A stretch of 64,000 nucleotides of DNA from Comamonadaceae bacterium (GCA_027484575.1 JAIXSQ010000001.1:1-64000), one strand, 5' to 3'. Shown: positions 9,529 through 20,846, numbered from the stretch's first letter. Notes: generated by a model from the sequence alone, not told the origin. Translations and numbers: made by a program.

Positions 9529-11413
9529 GCAGGTCGTTCACGTGCTGCTCGCGCGCAAGATCCGGGCGACGAGCACGACGGCTCGTTGCTTTCTGGTACT
9601 CCCAATACGGGTGCAGCTCGGCGGCGGTTCTTGCACGCGCCTCGACGACCCGGGTTGTTACGAACTGTCGCTGGGTGAAGTCGTCAATGTAGGGTATGGC
9701 AATCCGGTAGCGGTCACGTAAGTCTTCAAGTAGCTCGTCGGCCGTGCGCTTCTCGCCTAGTTCTTTGTCAAGGTAGTCGAGCTCGGCTCTCGCAAACGCC
9801 TGGAAGCTGAAAAGCCGCCAGAGTTCGTCGACTTCACCGACGATAGCGAAGCTCGAACAGAAGAGGCACATCACGTACCGGTCGCAGTTGTGACGGCCGT
9901 CCTTCGGTGCGTGTTGGCCGTTGATTGAGTCCTGACAACTGGAGATGGCGCTCGGGGTCGGCAATGCGCTGGATGCAAGATTTTCCGGAACTTTGTAGGG
10001 GTGCACCGGCACTGGTCGGAGCTCAAGCCTCTTGGACGGCGGGCCGTTCTGCCGCATTGACGCTATGTAGTCAACGTTCATGAAGCCCGCAGCCTCAGCT
10101 TTGCGCGCATCGTTCATCGACGGGTAGTTCGCCCCTGCCACTTGCGGAGTGTTGCCCATTAGATTGGCCGTGATCGCCATGTCGCCGTCGGCGACCCGCA
10201 ATGCGCGATCAAAGCGGCTCTTGCGCAGCCGACTCAGGTTTACTTGCAGGGGCTTGCCGTCGTCGCCGAGCAGGCCATGACGTCGGATGACTCCAGCTAT
10301 GGATTCGCTGAGGGACGTACCGCTGAGACAGGTCACGCTGCCCTTTTGTATCGCTCCAGTTTTGGCACGGGCGCAATAGAGCCAAATCCGCTGCTTTATG
10401 GCGGCAGGGGCAGGGTCGACGAGATGACGAGTGCTGGCGATTGCCTGCTGCAATACCGCGCCTTCGGACAGGTCGAAAAATAGATCCTCCTCGTCCGGCT
10501 GTACCTTCAGTCGTTCCTTCACGTCCCCGCCTGGGGCGGCGCGCCCAATGCTGGAGTGGTTCTTCTTGTTGCGATACTTGGAAGTTCGGATGCGAATCGT
10601 GCCAGGCAAGAATCCAGGCGCCAGCGCGTCGCGACGCATCTCGAGTAGGGGCGTCGGATTGAGCCCCTGTCGGTGGGCAACAACCAACAGTCTGAGCCCT
10701 TGCACGGCACTCTGTGTCAGAGTCAAACGGCCGTGGTGGATCTTGGAGAGGTCAGACTTGATTGCCTCGGCCAGACGCTCCTGCTCGGCATCACTAAGGC
10801 TGGTCTGGCGGCTTTGTGCACTCCGCCAGGTCACTGCGCCACGAGGAAAGAAGCGGGAGGACTCACCCTCGATGAAGCCCTGCACGAACATCTCGACGAG
10901 GAGGGCCTTGACGCACTTGTAGGCACTGCGCGTCGAGCTCGGCATCCAGCCTTCTGCCTGTGCACGGTTTTTCAGCCAGCCGATGAAGTGCTGGACATGC
11001 AGCGGTGATAGGTCCTGCGGCGTCTTCGCTTTTGGCGCGGCAGGTGTTTGCGCATCCCCTGCCAGATACTCGAACAGGTATCTAGCGTTGGTCCAGTAGG
11101 TGGTGACACTCCGTGTCGTGCGGGCTCCGGAGAGCAGCATGGCCCTCAGGCAGAATCCGGTTGTGCACACCCAATGGTCAATACCACGCCCGAGCCAACT
11201 GCGGTGATCAAGAATTCGCTTTGTTCCAGCAAAGCGGGCGTGTGGCCCTAGAAGCGCCTTCATGTCGATGCAAGCGTCAGAGGCGCTCAGAGCCGGCCGC
11301 TTGGGTTGAGCCGGTCTGCCCGCCACCTGTGCGACTCGGATGTCGCTGGCTTCATAGTTTTTCGTCCTCGGCATGGTGTACCTCAGTCTCGTGGCCGCTC
11401 GATGGCGAGTCAC
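9491..11413 (-). CDS. Tyrosine recombinase, second of the trio, large form with zinc-ribbon-like C-terminus
   Basis: A 640-residue protein similar in size to TnpB of Tn554 (630). An N-terminal SAM-like core-binding domain is followed by a catalytic domain with R-L-R-K-S-R (about 396-402) and G-N-T-P-Q-V-A-G-A-N-Y, whose Tyr at about 430 is the presumed nucleophile. After it comes C-D-R-Y-V-M-C-L-F-C (about 510), a C-x5-C-x2-C cluster, and a long helical tail. ATG at 11413 overlaps the stop of the first recombinase (ATGA); a second Met at 11374 is an alternative start. Confidence 0.78.
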   Translation of the reverse strand: MTRHRAATRLRYTMPRTKNYEASDIRVAQVAGRPAQPKRPALSASDACIDMKALLGPHARFAGTKRILDHRSWLGRGIDHWVCTTGFCLRAMLLSGARTTRSVTTYWTNARYLFEYLAGDAQTPAAPKAKTPQDLSPLHVQHFIGWLKNRAQAEGWMPSSTRSAYKCVKALLVEMFVQGFIEGESSRFFPRGAVTWRSAQSRQTSLSDAEQERLAEAIKSDLSKIHHGRLTLTQSAVQGLRLLVVAHRQGLNPTPLLEMRRDALAPGFLPGTIRIRTSKYRNKKNHSSIGRAAPGGDVKERLKVQPDEEDLFFDLSEGAVLQQAIASTRHLVDPAPAAIKQRIWLYCARAKTGAIQKGSVTCLSGTSLSESIAGVIRRHGLLGDDGKPLQVNLSRLRKSRFDRALRVADGDMAITANLMGNTPQVAGANYPSMNDARKAEAAGFMNVDYIASMRQNGPPSKRLELRPVPVHPYKVPENLASSALPTPSAISSCQDSINGQHAPKDGRHNCDRYVMCLFCSSFAIVGEVDELWRLFSFQAFARAELDYLDKELGEKRTADELLEDLRDRYRIAIPYIDDFTQRQFVTTRVVEARARTAAELHPYWEYQKATSRRARRPDLAREQHVNDLRDDTEMGNSVGS

Positions 11414-12570
11414 AGTGGGGCTGCTGACAAGGCCTTGCTCATTCCATAAAGCCGATCGAACTCGTCCGACATGGCAAGGGCCTCGGCCCCAAGTAGCCGC
11501 TCGATCTGCTGAAGGTAGATCATGGTGGTTTGGATGCTTCTGTGGCCGAGGCGGTCACGCACGTACATTAGCGGCTCAAGCTTGATCTCGGGGTGGCTGC
11601 GGAGCATCAGGAGGGTGTGGATCGCATAGCTATGGCGCAACATCAGTGGCCTAACTCGGAAGCGAACCCTGGCGCTGAGATCTGCAAAGACCTTGACCGC
11701 AGCGTCTTTGCTGTAGCTCTGTCCATGGGTTGTGAGGATTAGCTCCTTGCGCTCCGATGAACCCGCAAGTCCGTTGCGCTCATAAGTCGTGTAGGCATAC
11801 ATGTCCTCCATCAAGCTGTAGGGGACGTGCACGACACGCGGCTTTCGAAACTTGATCTCCATGTCCCGAGGATCTAATCGAAGGTCAATGAAGGTGCCAG
11901 GCGTCAGCGCCTTTCGGGCGGTCGGATCGAAGACGTACGATAACGGGAACGTTCGAGCCTCAACGCAGCGCAGTCCCACCCGCGCCATGAGATCAAAAAG
12001 GAGCCGCTGTGAAGCCGATCTGATTTCATCCCGAGCACTTTTGAGTTGGTCGGCAACAAGGAACGTCGGTTCTTTTGCCCATTCGTCGAGCATCACGCTC
12101 GGACGATTGACCGTTTTGCTGCTACCTGTCACATGAGATAGGTCGTGCTCGATGCCATGCACGGTCACATCCGAACTGGTGAACGGGAGGCGGTCGATCA
12201 GCCCGCTCGCATACGCCCAGCGGTACATGGAAGCGACCAGTTCCAAGCGGTCGTTAACTGTTGCTGTGTCCAACTTGAGGTCGTGTGCCTGCCAGTCGCG
12301 ATAGACGTGCACGACGCTCTGGCCAACTGAGGTGAAAGGTTGGTTCCAGGTGAGGCGATTCGCTTGTAGGAAGCGGGCAAAGTCCCAGAGCCTTCGCCCG
12401 TACGCGTCCCATGTCTTGTGATTCAGAGCCTTGCCTTTATCCAGCAGGCGGTAAAGAAGGAAATCGTGAAACGGCTGAGCCGGCTCCATCGATCCATCTA
12501 GGATCAAGGGAAATCCCGGCCTTGGCCGTCCAGCGAGGAGGAAGTCGCTAGTGGCGCGTACGAACCTCAC
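11410..12570 (-). CDS. Tyrosine recombinase, first of the trio (TnpA-like)
   Basis: A 386-residue integrase-family protein with an N-terminal SAM-like DNA-binding domain (about 30-140) and a catalytic domain: G-L-R-C-V-E-A (Arg about 200), M-L-R-H-S-Y (second Arg) and L-G-H-R-S-I-Q-T-T-M-I-Y with the nucleophile Tyr at about 351. The H-x-x-R box has Leu at the His position, a tolerated change in some families. Size and first place in the operon match TnpA of Tn554 (361 residues). The gene runs away from the island edge, which lies 400 bases upstream. Confidence 0.82.
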   Translation of the reverse strand: MRFVRATSDFLLAGRPRPGFPLILDGSMEPAQPFHDFLLYRLLDKGKALNHKTWDAYGRRLWDFARFLQANRLTWNQPFTSVGQSVVHVYRDWQAHDLKLDTATVNDRLELVASMYRWAYASGLIDRLPFTSSDVTVHGIEHDLSHVTGSSKTVNRPSVMLDEWAKEPTFLVADQLKSARDEIRSASQRLLFDLMARVGLRCVEARTFPLSYVFDPTARKALTPGTFIDLRLDPRDMEIKFRKPRVVHVPYSLMEDMYAYTTYERNGLAGSSERKELILTTHGQSYSKDAAVKVFADLSARVRFRVRPLMLRHSYAIHTLLMLRSHPEIKLEPLMYVRDRLGHRSIQTTMIYLQQIERLLGAEALAMSDEFDRLYGMSKALSAAPL

Positions 12571-12970
12571 GCACCAGCCTCGCGCGACATCGTCACCGCT
12601 TGTTGGGAAAACACCCCCCAGAGATGCATGCCGAGGCTGAGGAAGAGACTACCGGCTCTGCGCACTCGCGTTTCAAAAAAGCGTGCACCATCAAAAAGCA
12701 GGTGAGGTCGCCGTTTCCAATCTGCGTCCGCGGCGGTGAGGTGCACGTCGTGAGTGCCTGGGGCGCGCACGCGCTTGGAGTCTCGATTGCGTTTCGCGTC
12801 ATCGGCCTCCATGCCCAGCATTAGCGCGGCGCGTCTAGAAGGCCGCTTCAACTCCGAGCTATCTACAGATCGCATTTCCTTCGACCCCGTCTCTGACGAA
12901 ACACTCAACAAGTATGAAGATAGTCCAACCGGCAGCCGATGATTCTTTCCGCTAACGGATTGAGGTGCTC
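12571..12970. other. Island end, about 400 bases without a credible gene
   Basis: This stretch lies between the first recombinase start and the stop of the ABC permease. It is less GC-rich than what follows and contains only short frames without family features. It should hold the recombinase promoter, the recombinase binding sites and the attachment core. I found no clear inverted repeat or a matching direct repeat near 6840-7066. Composition changes back to the core type at about 12960, directly next to the permease stop codon. Confidence 0.45.
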
Positions 12971-15520
12971 TTACCAGTCCTCCTTGACGGCCAGCACCGC
13001 ATCGCGCCCCGCGGCCGCGCGCCCGGCCAGCCAGGCGGTGAGCGTGCCGGCGGCCACCACGGCCACGCACAGCGCGGCCAGCCGCGCCCAGGGCAGCAGC
13101 AGGTCCATGGTCCAGTGGAAGCTCTGCGGGTTGACCACGTGCACCAGCACCACCGCGACCGCCAGGCCCAGCGCCAGGCCGGCGAGCGCGCCCACCACGG
13201 TCCAGGCCGCGCCTTCGCCGGCCACCACCGCCAGCACCTGGCGCCGCGTCAGGCCCAGGTGCGCGAGCAGGCCGAACTCCTTGCGCCGCGCCAGCACCTG
13301 CGCCGAGAAGCTGGCCGCCACGCCGAACAGGCCGATGCCGATCGCCACCGCCTGCAGCCAGTAGGTGACGGCGAAGCTGCGGTCGAAGATGCGCAGCGAC
13401 ACGGCGCGGATCTCCTGCGCCGAGGCGAACTCCAGCAGCGGCGCGGCGGCGCCCGCGGCCTGCCGCAGGCCCTGCTGCACGGCCGCCGCATCGGCGCCTG
13501 GGGCCAGCCAGACCTGCAGGTCGTTGGCGCGCTCGTCGCCGGTCAGTCGCCGGTAGTCGCGCGCGTCGAGCAGCACCGCGCCGCTCTGGCGCACGTAGTC
13601 GCGCCACACGCCGGCCACGGTGAAGCGGCTGCCCGCGGCCGGCAGCGGCAGGCCCAGCGCGCGGTCCAGCAGCGGCAGCGGCGCGCCCGGTCGCGCGCCG
13701 TGCAGGTCGACCATGGCCTCGCTCACGTACACCGGCACCTGGCCCGCCGGCACGGGCGCGAGACGGCCCACCAGCGGCAGGTCGCGCGCGGGGTCGGGCA
13801 GGGGTCGCGCCAGCAGGGCCAGCGCCGGCCGGGCCGGATCGACCTGCAGCGCGCGCACGCGCTGGGTGGCGGTGCGGTCCACGCCGGGCAGGCCGGCGGC
13901 GGCACGCACCAGGCCGGCGTCGAGAAACACCGTGTCGGCCGCCGCGCCGCTGCCCGAGGTGCGCACGTACAGGTCGGCCGGCAGCACCACGTCCAGCCAG
14001 CGCGCCACCGAGTCGCGGAAGCTCGCGACCATCACGGTCAGGGCCACCGCCAGCGCCAGCGCCGCGACCACGCCGCTGACCGCGACGGCGGCGGTCTCGC
14101 GCACGCGGCGGGCCCGCTCGACCGCCAGCAGCGGCAGCAGCCGGTGCGCCAGCCGCGGCGCGAGGCGGTCATAGGCCAGCGCCACGGCCGGCGGCAGGGC
14201 GACGATGCCGCCCACCAGCAGCAGGCCGACCGACACGTACGCGGCGATGGGCAGGCCCGCGATGGGCGGCAGCAGCGCGAGCGCCACGGCGGCCAGCAGC
14301 AGCGCCGGCCCGAGCCAGCGCGCCCGGCCGCCGCCACCGCCGGCGCGCAGTCCCTTGAGCGAGGCCGCCAGCGGCAGCCGTTGCGCCGCCCGCGCCGGCA
14401 CCCAGCCGCCCACCAGCGCCGCCAGCACGCCGAGCGCGCCATAGGCCGCCGCCGCCCACGGGCTGAACTGCAGGCGCGGCGCCACGCCCTCAAAGTAGCC
14501 GCCGCCCAGGTCGCCGCCCAGCAGGCGCAGCGCCAGGGCGGCCAGCGCCGTACCCAACGCCACGCCGGCGGTGCTGCCCACCAGCCCGAGCAGGGCCGAC
14601 TCGGCCAGCACCAGCCGCTGCCGTGCCGGGGCATCCAGCCCCAGCACGCCCAGCAGCGCGAACTGCTGCGCGCGCCGCGCCACGCTGAGCGACAGCACCG
14701 AGAACACGAGGAAGGCGCCGGTGAACAGCGCCACCAGCGCCAGCACCGTGAGGTTGACGCGGTAGGCGCGCGAGAGGTTGCTCACGCGCTGGGTGGCATC
14801 GCCGGGCTCGGCCGCGACCACGCCGGGCGGCAGCTGCAGCGCGGCCATCCAGCCGCGGGCGTCGGTGCCGGGCCGCAGCCGCACGTCGATGCGCGAGAGC
14901 TCGCCGGTGCGGCCGAACAGGTCCTGCGCCGCGGCGATGTCCAGCACGGCCAGCGGCGCGCCCGCGGCGCCGACCCGGCCGGCCACCTGCGCCGCGCGCA
15001 GGTCCAGGCCCGCCTGCAGCCGCACGGTGCCCGTGCCCAGCACGTCGCGGGCGGCGGGGTTGAGGAACAGCTGGCCCGGGGCGAACAGCGCCAGCCGGTC
15101 GACCCCGTCGTCCACCCGCGGTGCCAAGGCCGGCGCGATCGCCGCCGCGGCCAGCGCGTCGACGCCGACCACGCGCAGCGGCACGCGGCGGCCGTCGGCG
15201 GTGACGACGTTGGTGGCCAGCTCCAGCACCGGGTTGGCCAGGTCCACGCGCGGGTCGGTGGCGATGCGCTCGTACAGCGCCTCGTCGAAGCCGCCGCGGG
15301 TGGCGCGCAGCTCCAGGTCGGGCTGGCCGTTGACCGAGCGCACGGCACTGGAGAACTCGGACAGGGCCGAGGCGTTGATCAGGTGCACCGCGAGCGCGAG
15401 CGCCACGCCCAGCATCACCGCCAGCGCCGCCGCGGCGCTGCGCCACGGGTGGCGCCGCAGCTCCTGCCAGGAGTAGGTGCGCAGGAGGGCGGACAGCATC
15501 GGGCGATGGTAGCGGCGCAT
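12971..15520 (-). CDS. ABC transporter permease, FtsX-like, YbbP/LolC type
   Basis: An 849-residue protein with about ten hydrophobic helices: one near the N-terminus (about 28-48), a large periplasmic domain, then FtsX-like blocks of three to four helices at about 250-420 and again at the C-terminus (about 715-830). This two-block plan is that of YbbP-type permeases, which pair with a LolD/YbbA-type ATPase. A fitting ATPase is encoded at 16288-16953, separated by a hemerythrin gene. The substrate is unknown; such systems extract lipoproteins or lipids, or act as mechanotransmitters. A Met at residue 8 (15499) is an alternative start. The mobile island abuts its stop codon. Confidence 0.82.
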   Translation of the reverse strand: MRRYHRPMLSALLRTYSWQELRRHPWRSAAAALAVMLGVALALAVHLINASALSEFSSAVRSVNGQPDLELRATRGGFDEALYERIATDPRVDLANPVLELATNVVTADGRRVPLRVVGVDALAAAAIAPALAPRVDDGVDRLALFAPGQLFLNPAARDVLGTGTVRLQAGLDLRAAQVAGRVGAAGAPLAVLDIAAAQDLFGRTGELSRIDVRLRPGTDARGWMAALQLPPGVVAAEPGDATQRVSNLSRAYRVNLTVLALVALFTGAFLVFSVLSLSVARRAQQFALLGVLGLDAPARQRLVLAESALLGLVGSTAGVALGTALAALALRLLGGDLGGGYFEGVAPRLQFSPWAAAAYGALGVLAALVGGWVPARAAQRLPLAASLKGLRAGGGGGRARWLGPALLLAAVALALLPPIAGLPIAAYVSVGLLLVGGIVALPPAVALAYDRLAPRLAHRLLPLLAVERARRVRETAAVAVSGVVAALALAVALTVMVASFRDSVARWLDVVLPADLYVRTSGSGAAADTVFLDAGLVRAAAGLPGVDRTATQRVRALQVDPARPALALLARPLPDPARDLPLVGRLAPVPAGQVPVYVSEAMVDLHGARPGAPLPLLDRALGLPLPAAGSRFTVAGVWRDYVRQSGAVLLDARDYRRLTGDERANDLQVWLAPGADAAAVQQGLRQAAGAAAPLLEFASAQEIRAVSLRIFDRSFAVTYWLQAVAIGIGLFGVAASFSAQVLARRKEFGLLAHLGLTRRQVLAVVAGEGAAWTVVGALAGLALGLAVAVVLVHVVNPQSFHWTMDLLLPWARLAALCVAVVAAGTLTAWLAGRAAAGRDAVLAVKEDW

Positions 15521-15579
15521 GCGCGCCGAGGCGGGTGCGCGGGATCTGTCGGGCGGACGCTGTCGCAGCGCTCTGCCCC

Positions 15580-15660
15580 GTCATTCCGGCGAAAGCCGGA
15601 ATCCAGTGACTTTGCCGCGGCCGTCGAACGTCACTGGGCCCCGGCCTTCGCCGGGGCGAC
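15580..15660. repeat. REPIN-like paired palindrome, copy 1
   Basis: Two hairpins in opposite orientation: GTCATTCCGGCGAAAGCCGG followed by AATCCAGTGAC, then about 20 bases, then GTCACTGG and GCCCCGGCCTTCGCCGGGGC-GAC. The arms CCAGTGAC/GTCACTGG are also mutually complementary, so the whole unit can fold into one cruciform. It lies between the permease and hemerythrin genes. Confidence 0.85.
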
Positions 15661-15683
15661 GAGACGATGCCGGCCGCCGGCCC

Positions 15684-16178
15684 TCAGGCCATCGCCTCCA
15701 TCTCGCCCATCAGCGTCTCCTTGCGCTGCTCCAGCTCCTCGCGCATGGCGACGAGGTCCAGCTTCTTGGCGGCGCGGGCCTTGGTGAAGATTTCGGCGCG
15801 CTCTTCCTTGACGTGGTGGTCGACGTACTCGCCCAGCACCTTGACCTTGGCCTCGAACTTGTCGTCGGCATCCATCGCCGACTCGATCTGCGCGATCAGG
15901 TCCTTGGCGCTGGCGTGCTCGACCTCGGCCTCGTCCAGCATGTCGGCGTCCTTGAGCACCTCGCGCAGCGCGGGATAGAAGATCTCCTCCTCGATCTGCG
16001 TGTGCACCTTCAGCTCCAGGCAGATGCGGCGGGCGAGTTCCAGCTTCTTCTGCGCGGCGGTCTTCGCGCGCGACTCGGTCAGCTCCTCGAACTCCTTGAA
16101 CATCTTCTTGACGGCCTTGTGGTCGGCGTCGAGCAGGTCGCAGGCATCCTTGGCATTGCGGGCGGGGGTGGTGGGCAT
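15684..16178 (-). CDS. Hemerythrin-like domain protein
   Basis: A 164-residue all-helical cytoplasmic protein with the spaced His/carboxylate ligands of a hemerythrin four-helix bundle: D-A-D-H-K (His about 20), K-V-H-T-Q-I-E-E-E-I-F-Y-P (His about 59 with Glu), E-V-E-H and D-H-H-V-K-E-E-R-A-E-I-F. This is a non-haem diiron O2- or NO-binding domain; in bacteria it serves in sensing or iron/oxygen handling. It lies alone between two REPIN-bounded genes and interrupts the ABC permease-ATPase pair; no partner is evident. Confidence 0.85.
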   Translation of the reverse strand: MPTTPARNAKDACDLLDADHKAVKKMFKEFEELTESRAKTAAQKKLELARRICLELKVHTQIEEEIFYPALREVLKDADMLDEAEVEHASAKDLIAQIESAMDADDKFEAKVKVLGEYVDHHVKEERAEIFTKARAAKKLDLVAMREELEQRKETLMGEMEAMA

Positions 16179-16287
16179 GGGGGTCTCCTGGTGCGGCGTG
16201 GGGATGCCGCATCTTGGGCAGCGCTGCCTGGGCGGTGTGTAGGAAGACGGCGCGACCGCCGCACGCGCGCCGCGGCGCGCCGGCGGC

Positions 16288-16953
16288 TCAGGCCGCGATG
16301 CCGTCGGCGGTCAGGTGCAGCACGCGGTCGGCGCGCGCGGCGGCGGCCGCCGAGTGCGTCACCAGCACCAGCGCCGCGTCGGCGCGGCGGGTCTGCGCGA
16401 TCAGCAGGTCCATCACCTGCTCCGCGGTGCGCGGGTCCAGGTTGCCGGTGGGCTCGTCGGCCAGCAGCAGCGGCGGCGCGTGCACCAGGGCGCGCGCGAT
16501 CGCCACCCGCTGCAGCTGGCCGCCGCTGAGCTGCTGGGGCAGCCGCGCGCCCAGACCGCCCAGGCCCACGGCCTCGAGCATCGCCTGCACGCGGGCGTCG
16601 TCGGGCCGTTGCAGCAGCAGCAGTGGCACGCCCACGTTCTGCGCCACGTCCAGGTGCGGCAGCACGTGGAAGGCCTGGAACACGAAGCCGATGCGCTCGC
16701 GGCGCAGGACCGCGCGGGCGCTCTCGCCCAGCGCGCCCAGGTCCTGGCCGTCCACCCGCACGCGGCCCGCGTCCCAGGTGTCCAGGCCGGCCAGGCAGTT
16801 CAGCAGGGTGGACTTGCCCACGCCCGACTCGCCCACGATGGCCACGAACTCGCCGCGCCGCACCTGCAGCGAGACCTGCCGGAACACGTGCGCCTCGCCG
16901 TAGTGCTTGGCCAGGCCCTCGACCTCGACCACCACGCTGCCGCGGCCGCTCAT
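16288..16953 (-). CDS. ABC transporter ATP-binding protein, LolD/YbbA type
   Basis: 221 residues, the usual length for the MacB/LolD/YbbA subgroup. Walker [10 protein letters not shown] (about 40-48), signature L-S-G-G-Q-L-Q-R (about 142) and Walker B L-L-L-A-D-E-P-T (about 160-168) with the N-L-D D-loop are intact. It should energise the FtsX-type permease at 12971-15520 on the cytoplasmic face. Its start overlaps the stop of miaA (ATGA). Confidence 0.85.
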   Translation of the reverse strand: MSGRGSVVVEVEGLAKHYGEAHVFRQVSLQVRRGEFVAIVGESGVGKSTLLNCLAGLDTWDAGRVRVDGQDLGALGESARAVLRRERIGFVFQAFHVLPHLDVAQNVGVPLLLLQRPDDARVQAMLEAVGLGGLGARLPQQLSGGQLQRVAIARALVHAPPLLLADEPTGNLDPRTAEQVMDLLIAQTRRADAALVLVTHSAAAAARADRVLHLTADGIAA

Positions 16954-17945
16954 GCCAGCGCCTCCCGGGCCGCGTGCAGCACCCGCGCGAGTGCGTCGGG
17001 CGCGTCGGCCGGCACCACGGTGCGCTCCATCCCGCGCAGCCAGGTCAGCTGGCGCTTGGCCAGTTGCCGGGTGGCGGCGATGCCGCGCTCGGCCAGGCGG
17101 GCCGGCGGCGCCGTGCCGTCCAGCGCCTCCCAGGCCTGCCGGTAGCCGACGCAGCGCATGGCCGGCAGCTGCGCATGCAGGTCGCCGCGGGCGCGCAGTG
17201 CCCGCACCTCGTCGAGGAAGCCGGCGGCCAGCATGGCCTCGAAGCGTTGCGCGATGCGCGCATGCAGCCAGCCGCGGTCGCCGGGCTCCAGCGACAGCAG
17301 CGCCACGGGCCGGCGTGCGCCGGCGCCCGCGCCCTGCTGGAAGCTGGACAGCGGCCGGCCGGTCGCCTGCCAGACCTCGAGCGCGCGCTGGATGCGCTGG
17401 CTGTCGCCCGGTGGCAGGCGGGCGGCCGTGGCGGGGTCGACCTGCGCCAGCCGCGCGTGCAGCGCAGGCCAGCCCTGCACGCGGGCCTCGGCCTCGAGGC
17501 TGGCACGGATCGCCGGGTCGGCCGGGGGCATGGCGTCGAGGCCGTCGAACAGGGCCTTGAAGTACAACATGGTCCCGCCGGCCAGCAGCGGCAGCCGGCC
17601 GCGCGCCGCGATCGCGTCGATGGCCGCGCCGGCATCGCGCACGAACTCGGCCGCGCTGTAGGCCTCGGTGGGCTCGCGGATGTCCAGCAGGTGGTGCGGC
17701 ACCGCCGCCCGCTGGTCGGCCGTGGGCTTGGCGGTGCCGATGTCCATGCCGCGGTAGACCAGCGCCGAGTCGACGCTGACGATCTCGGCGTCCAGCGCCT
17801 GCGCGATCGCGAGGGCGGCATCGGTCTTGCCGGCGGCGGTGGGGCCGGCCAGGGCGAGGAAGCGGGGGTGGGAGGCGGGAGCGGCGAGGGGCACGGGAGG
17901 GCAGAGGCTAGCAGAGGAGGCCGCGCCATGCGGCCTCGCTGTCAT
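16950..17945 (-). CDS. miaA: tRNA dimethylallyltransferase
   Basis: The enzyme adds a dimethylallyl group to N6 of A37 in tRNAs reading UNN codons. Visible features are the P-loop G-P-T-A-A-G-K-T (about 34-41), the [16 protein letters not shown] motif and the C-terminal W-L-R-G segment. The first ATG (17945) would place the N-terminus inside a REPIN, so an in-frame GTG at 17894 is a good alternative start; neither has a strong ribosome-binding site. Next to mutL, as in many proteobacteria, but here separated by a hydrolase gene. Confidence 0.92.
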   Translation of the reverse strand: MTARPHGAASSASLCPPVPLAAPASHPRFLALAGPTAAGKTDAALAIAQALDAEIVSVDSALVYRGMDIGTAKPTADQRAAVPHHLLDIREPTEAYSAAEFVRDAGAAIDAIAARGRLPLLAGGTMLYFKALFDGLDAMPPADPAIRASLEAEARVQGWPALHARLAQVDPATAARLPPGDSQRIQRALEVWQATGRPLSSFQQGAGAGARRPVALLSLEPGDRGWLHARIAQRFEAMLAAGFLDEVRALRARGDLHAQLPAMRCVGYRQAWEALDGTAPPARLAERGIAATRQLAKRQLTWLRGMERTVVPADAPDALARVLHAAREALA

Positions 17946-18020
17946 TCCGGCGAAAGCCGGAATCCAGTGACTTGGCGGCGACGTCGACAGTCGCTGGGCC
18001 CCGGCCTTCGCCGGGGCGAC
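17941..18020. repeat. REPIN-like paired palindrome, copy 2
   Basis: Same layout as the copy at 15580: GTCATTCCGGCGAAAGCCGG, AATCCAGTGAC, spacer, GTCGCTGG, GCCCCGGCCTTCGCCGGGGC-GAC. It sits between the hydrolase stop and the miaA start and covers the outermost possible miaA start codon. Confidence 0.85.
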
Positions 18021-18026
18021 CGGACC

Positions 18027-18875
18027 TCACTGCAAGCTGAACACCTCCCGCATCGCGTCGCGGTACTGCTCGGCGCCCACGGACAGGGCGCTGTGGTGCG
18101 TCGCGCCCTCGACCAGCAGGAAGCGCTTGGTGCCGCGGGCGGCCTCGTACAGCCGCTGGGCCAGCTCGCTGCGGATCAGGCTGTCGTCGCTGCCGTGCAC
18201 CACCAGCAGCGGCGAGCCGATGCGGGCCACCTTGTCGATGGAGGCGAAGCGCTGCGTGATGAGCGGGCCCACCGGCAGCCAGCCCCATTTGAAGGTGGCG
18301 GCCACGTCGGGGATGGAGGTGAAGGTGCCCTCGACGATGGTGCCGCGCTCGTCGGCCACGGCCGCGGCCAGGTCGATCGCGATGGCGCCGCCCAGCGAGT
18401 GGCCGAAGATGTAGCGCGGCCGTTGCGGCTGCTGCCGGGCCAGCCACGCCCAGGCCGCCCGCGCGTCCTCGTACGCGGTCTGCTCGGACGGCAGCAGCTT
18501 GCTGCTCTTGCCGAAGCCGCGGTAGTCGATGGCCAGCACCGCGAACCCCAGGTCCTGCAGCCGCCGCATGCGGCCGGCCGAGCTGGCGACGTTCCAGCGC
18601 GCGCCGTGCAGGTACAGCACCACCGGCGCGTCGGCGCGCCCCGCCGGCGCGTCGAGGAACAGGCCGTGCAGGCGCGCCGGATCGCCCGAGGCGCGCGAGG
18701 TGAAATCGATCCAGACCTCGTCCATGCCCTCGGCCAGGTGCGCGCTGCCGCCCCAGCTGCGGTCGCTGGGCTGGAAGATCCATTCGCGCTGCTTCTCGTC
18801 GAGCGTGGCGCAGCCCAGCAGGGTGGCGGCGGCCAGGCAGGCGGCCAGGATGGCCTGCAGGAGTCGTCGTGGCAT
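18027..18875 (-). CDS. Alpha/beta-hydrolase lipoprotein
   Basis: 282 residues with a lipoprotein signal (lipobox L-L-G-C, Cys about 22), so the enzyme is probably anchored to a membrane facing the periplasm. The fold is a BEM46/peptidase-S15-like hydrolase: L-Y-L-H-G-A oxyanion segment, nucleophile in G-H-S-L-G-G (Ser about 154), acidic residue in H-G-S-D-D (about 221) and His in A-T-H-H (about 264). The triad is complete. The substrate cannot be predicted. It lies between mutL and miaA. Confidence 0.83.
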   Translation of the reverse strand: MPRRLLQAILAACLAAATLLGCATLDEKQREWIFQPSDRSWGGSAHLAEGMDEVWIDFTSRASGDPARLHGLFLDAPAGRADAPVVLYLHGARWNVASSAGRMRRLQDLGFAVLAIDYRGFGKSSKLLPSEQTAYEDARAAWAWLARQQPQRPRYIFGHSLGGAIAIDLAAAVADERGTIVEGTFTSIPDVAATFKWGWLPVGPLITQRFASIDKVARIGSPLLVVHGSDDSLIRSELAQRLYEAARGTKRFLLVEGATHHSALSVGAEQYRDAMREVFSLQ

Positions 18876-18950
18876 GGCGTGGCAGAGTGTGCGCCGCCCC
18901 GAAAAGTTCAGCCGCGGCCCGTTCGGGCAGGGCCGGCCAGCGGCCGTGGC

Positions 18951-20846
<1,896 letters not shown>

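Noticed and set aside
12567..12970. Small genes in the 400-base island end
   Set aside because: Short frames on both strands lack ribosome-binding sites and recognisable features.
12965..15787. A very long plus-strand open frame (about 940 codons) opposite the ABC permease
   Set aside because: It is an antisense frame kept open by high GC; its translation is Gln/His/Arg-rich with no domain, while the minus strand encodes a full FtsX-type permease.
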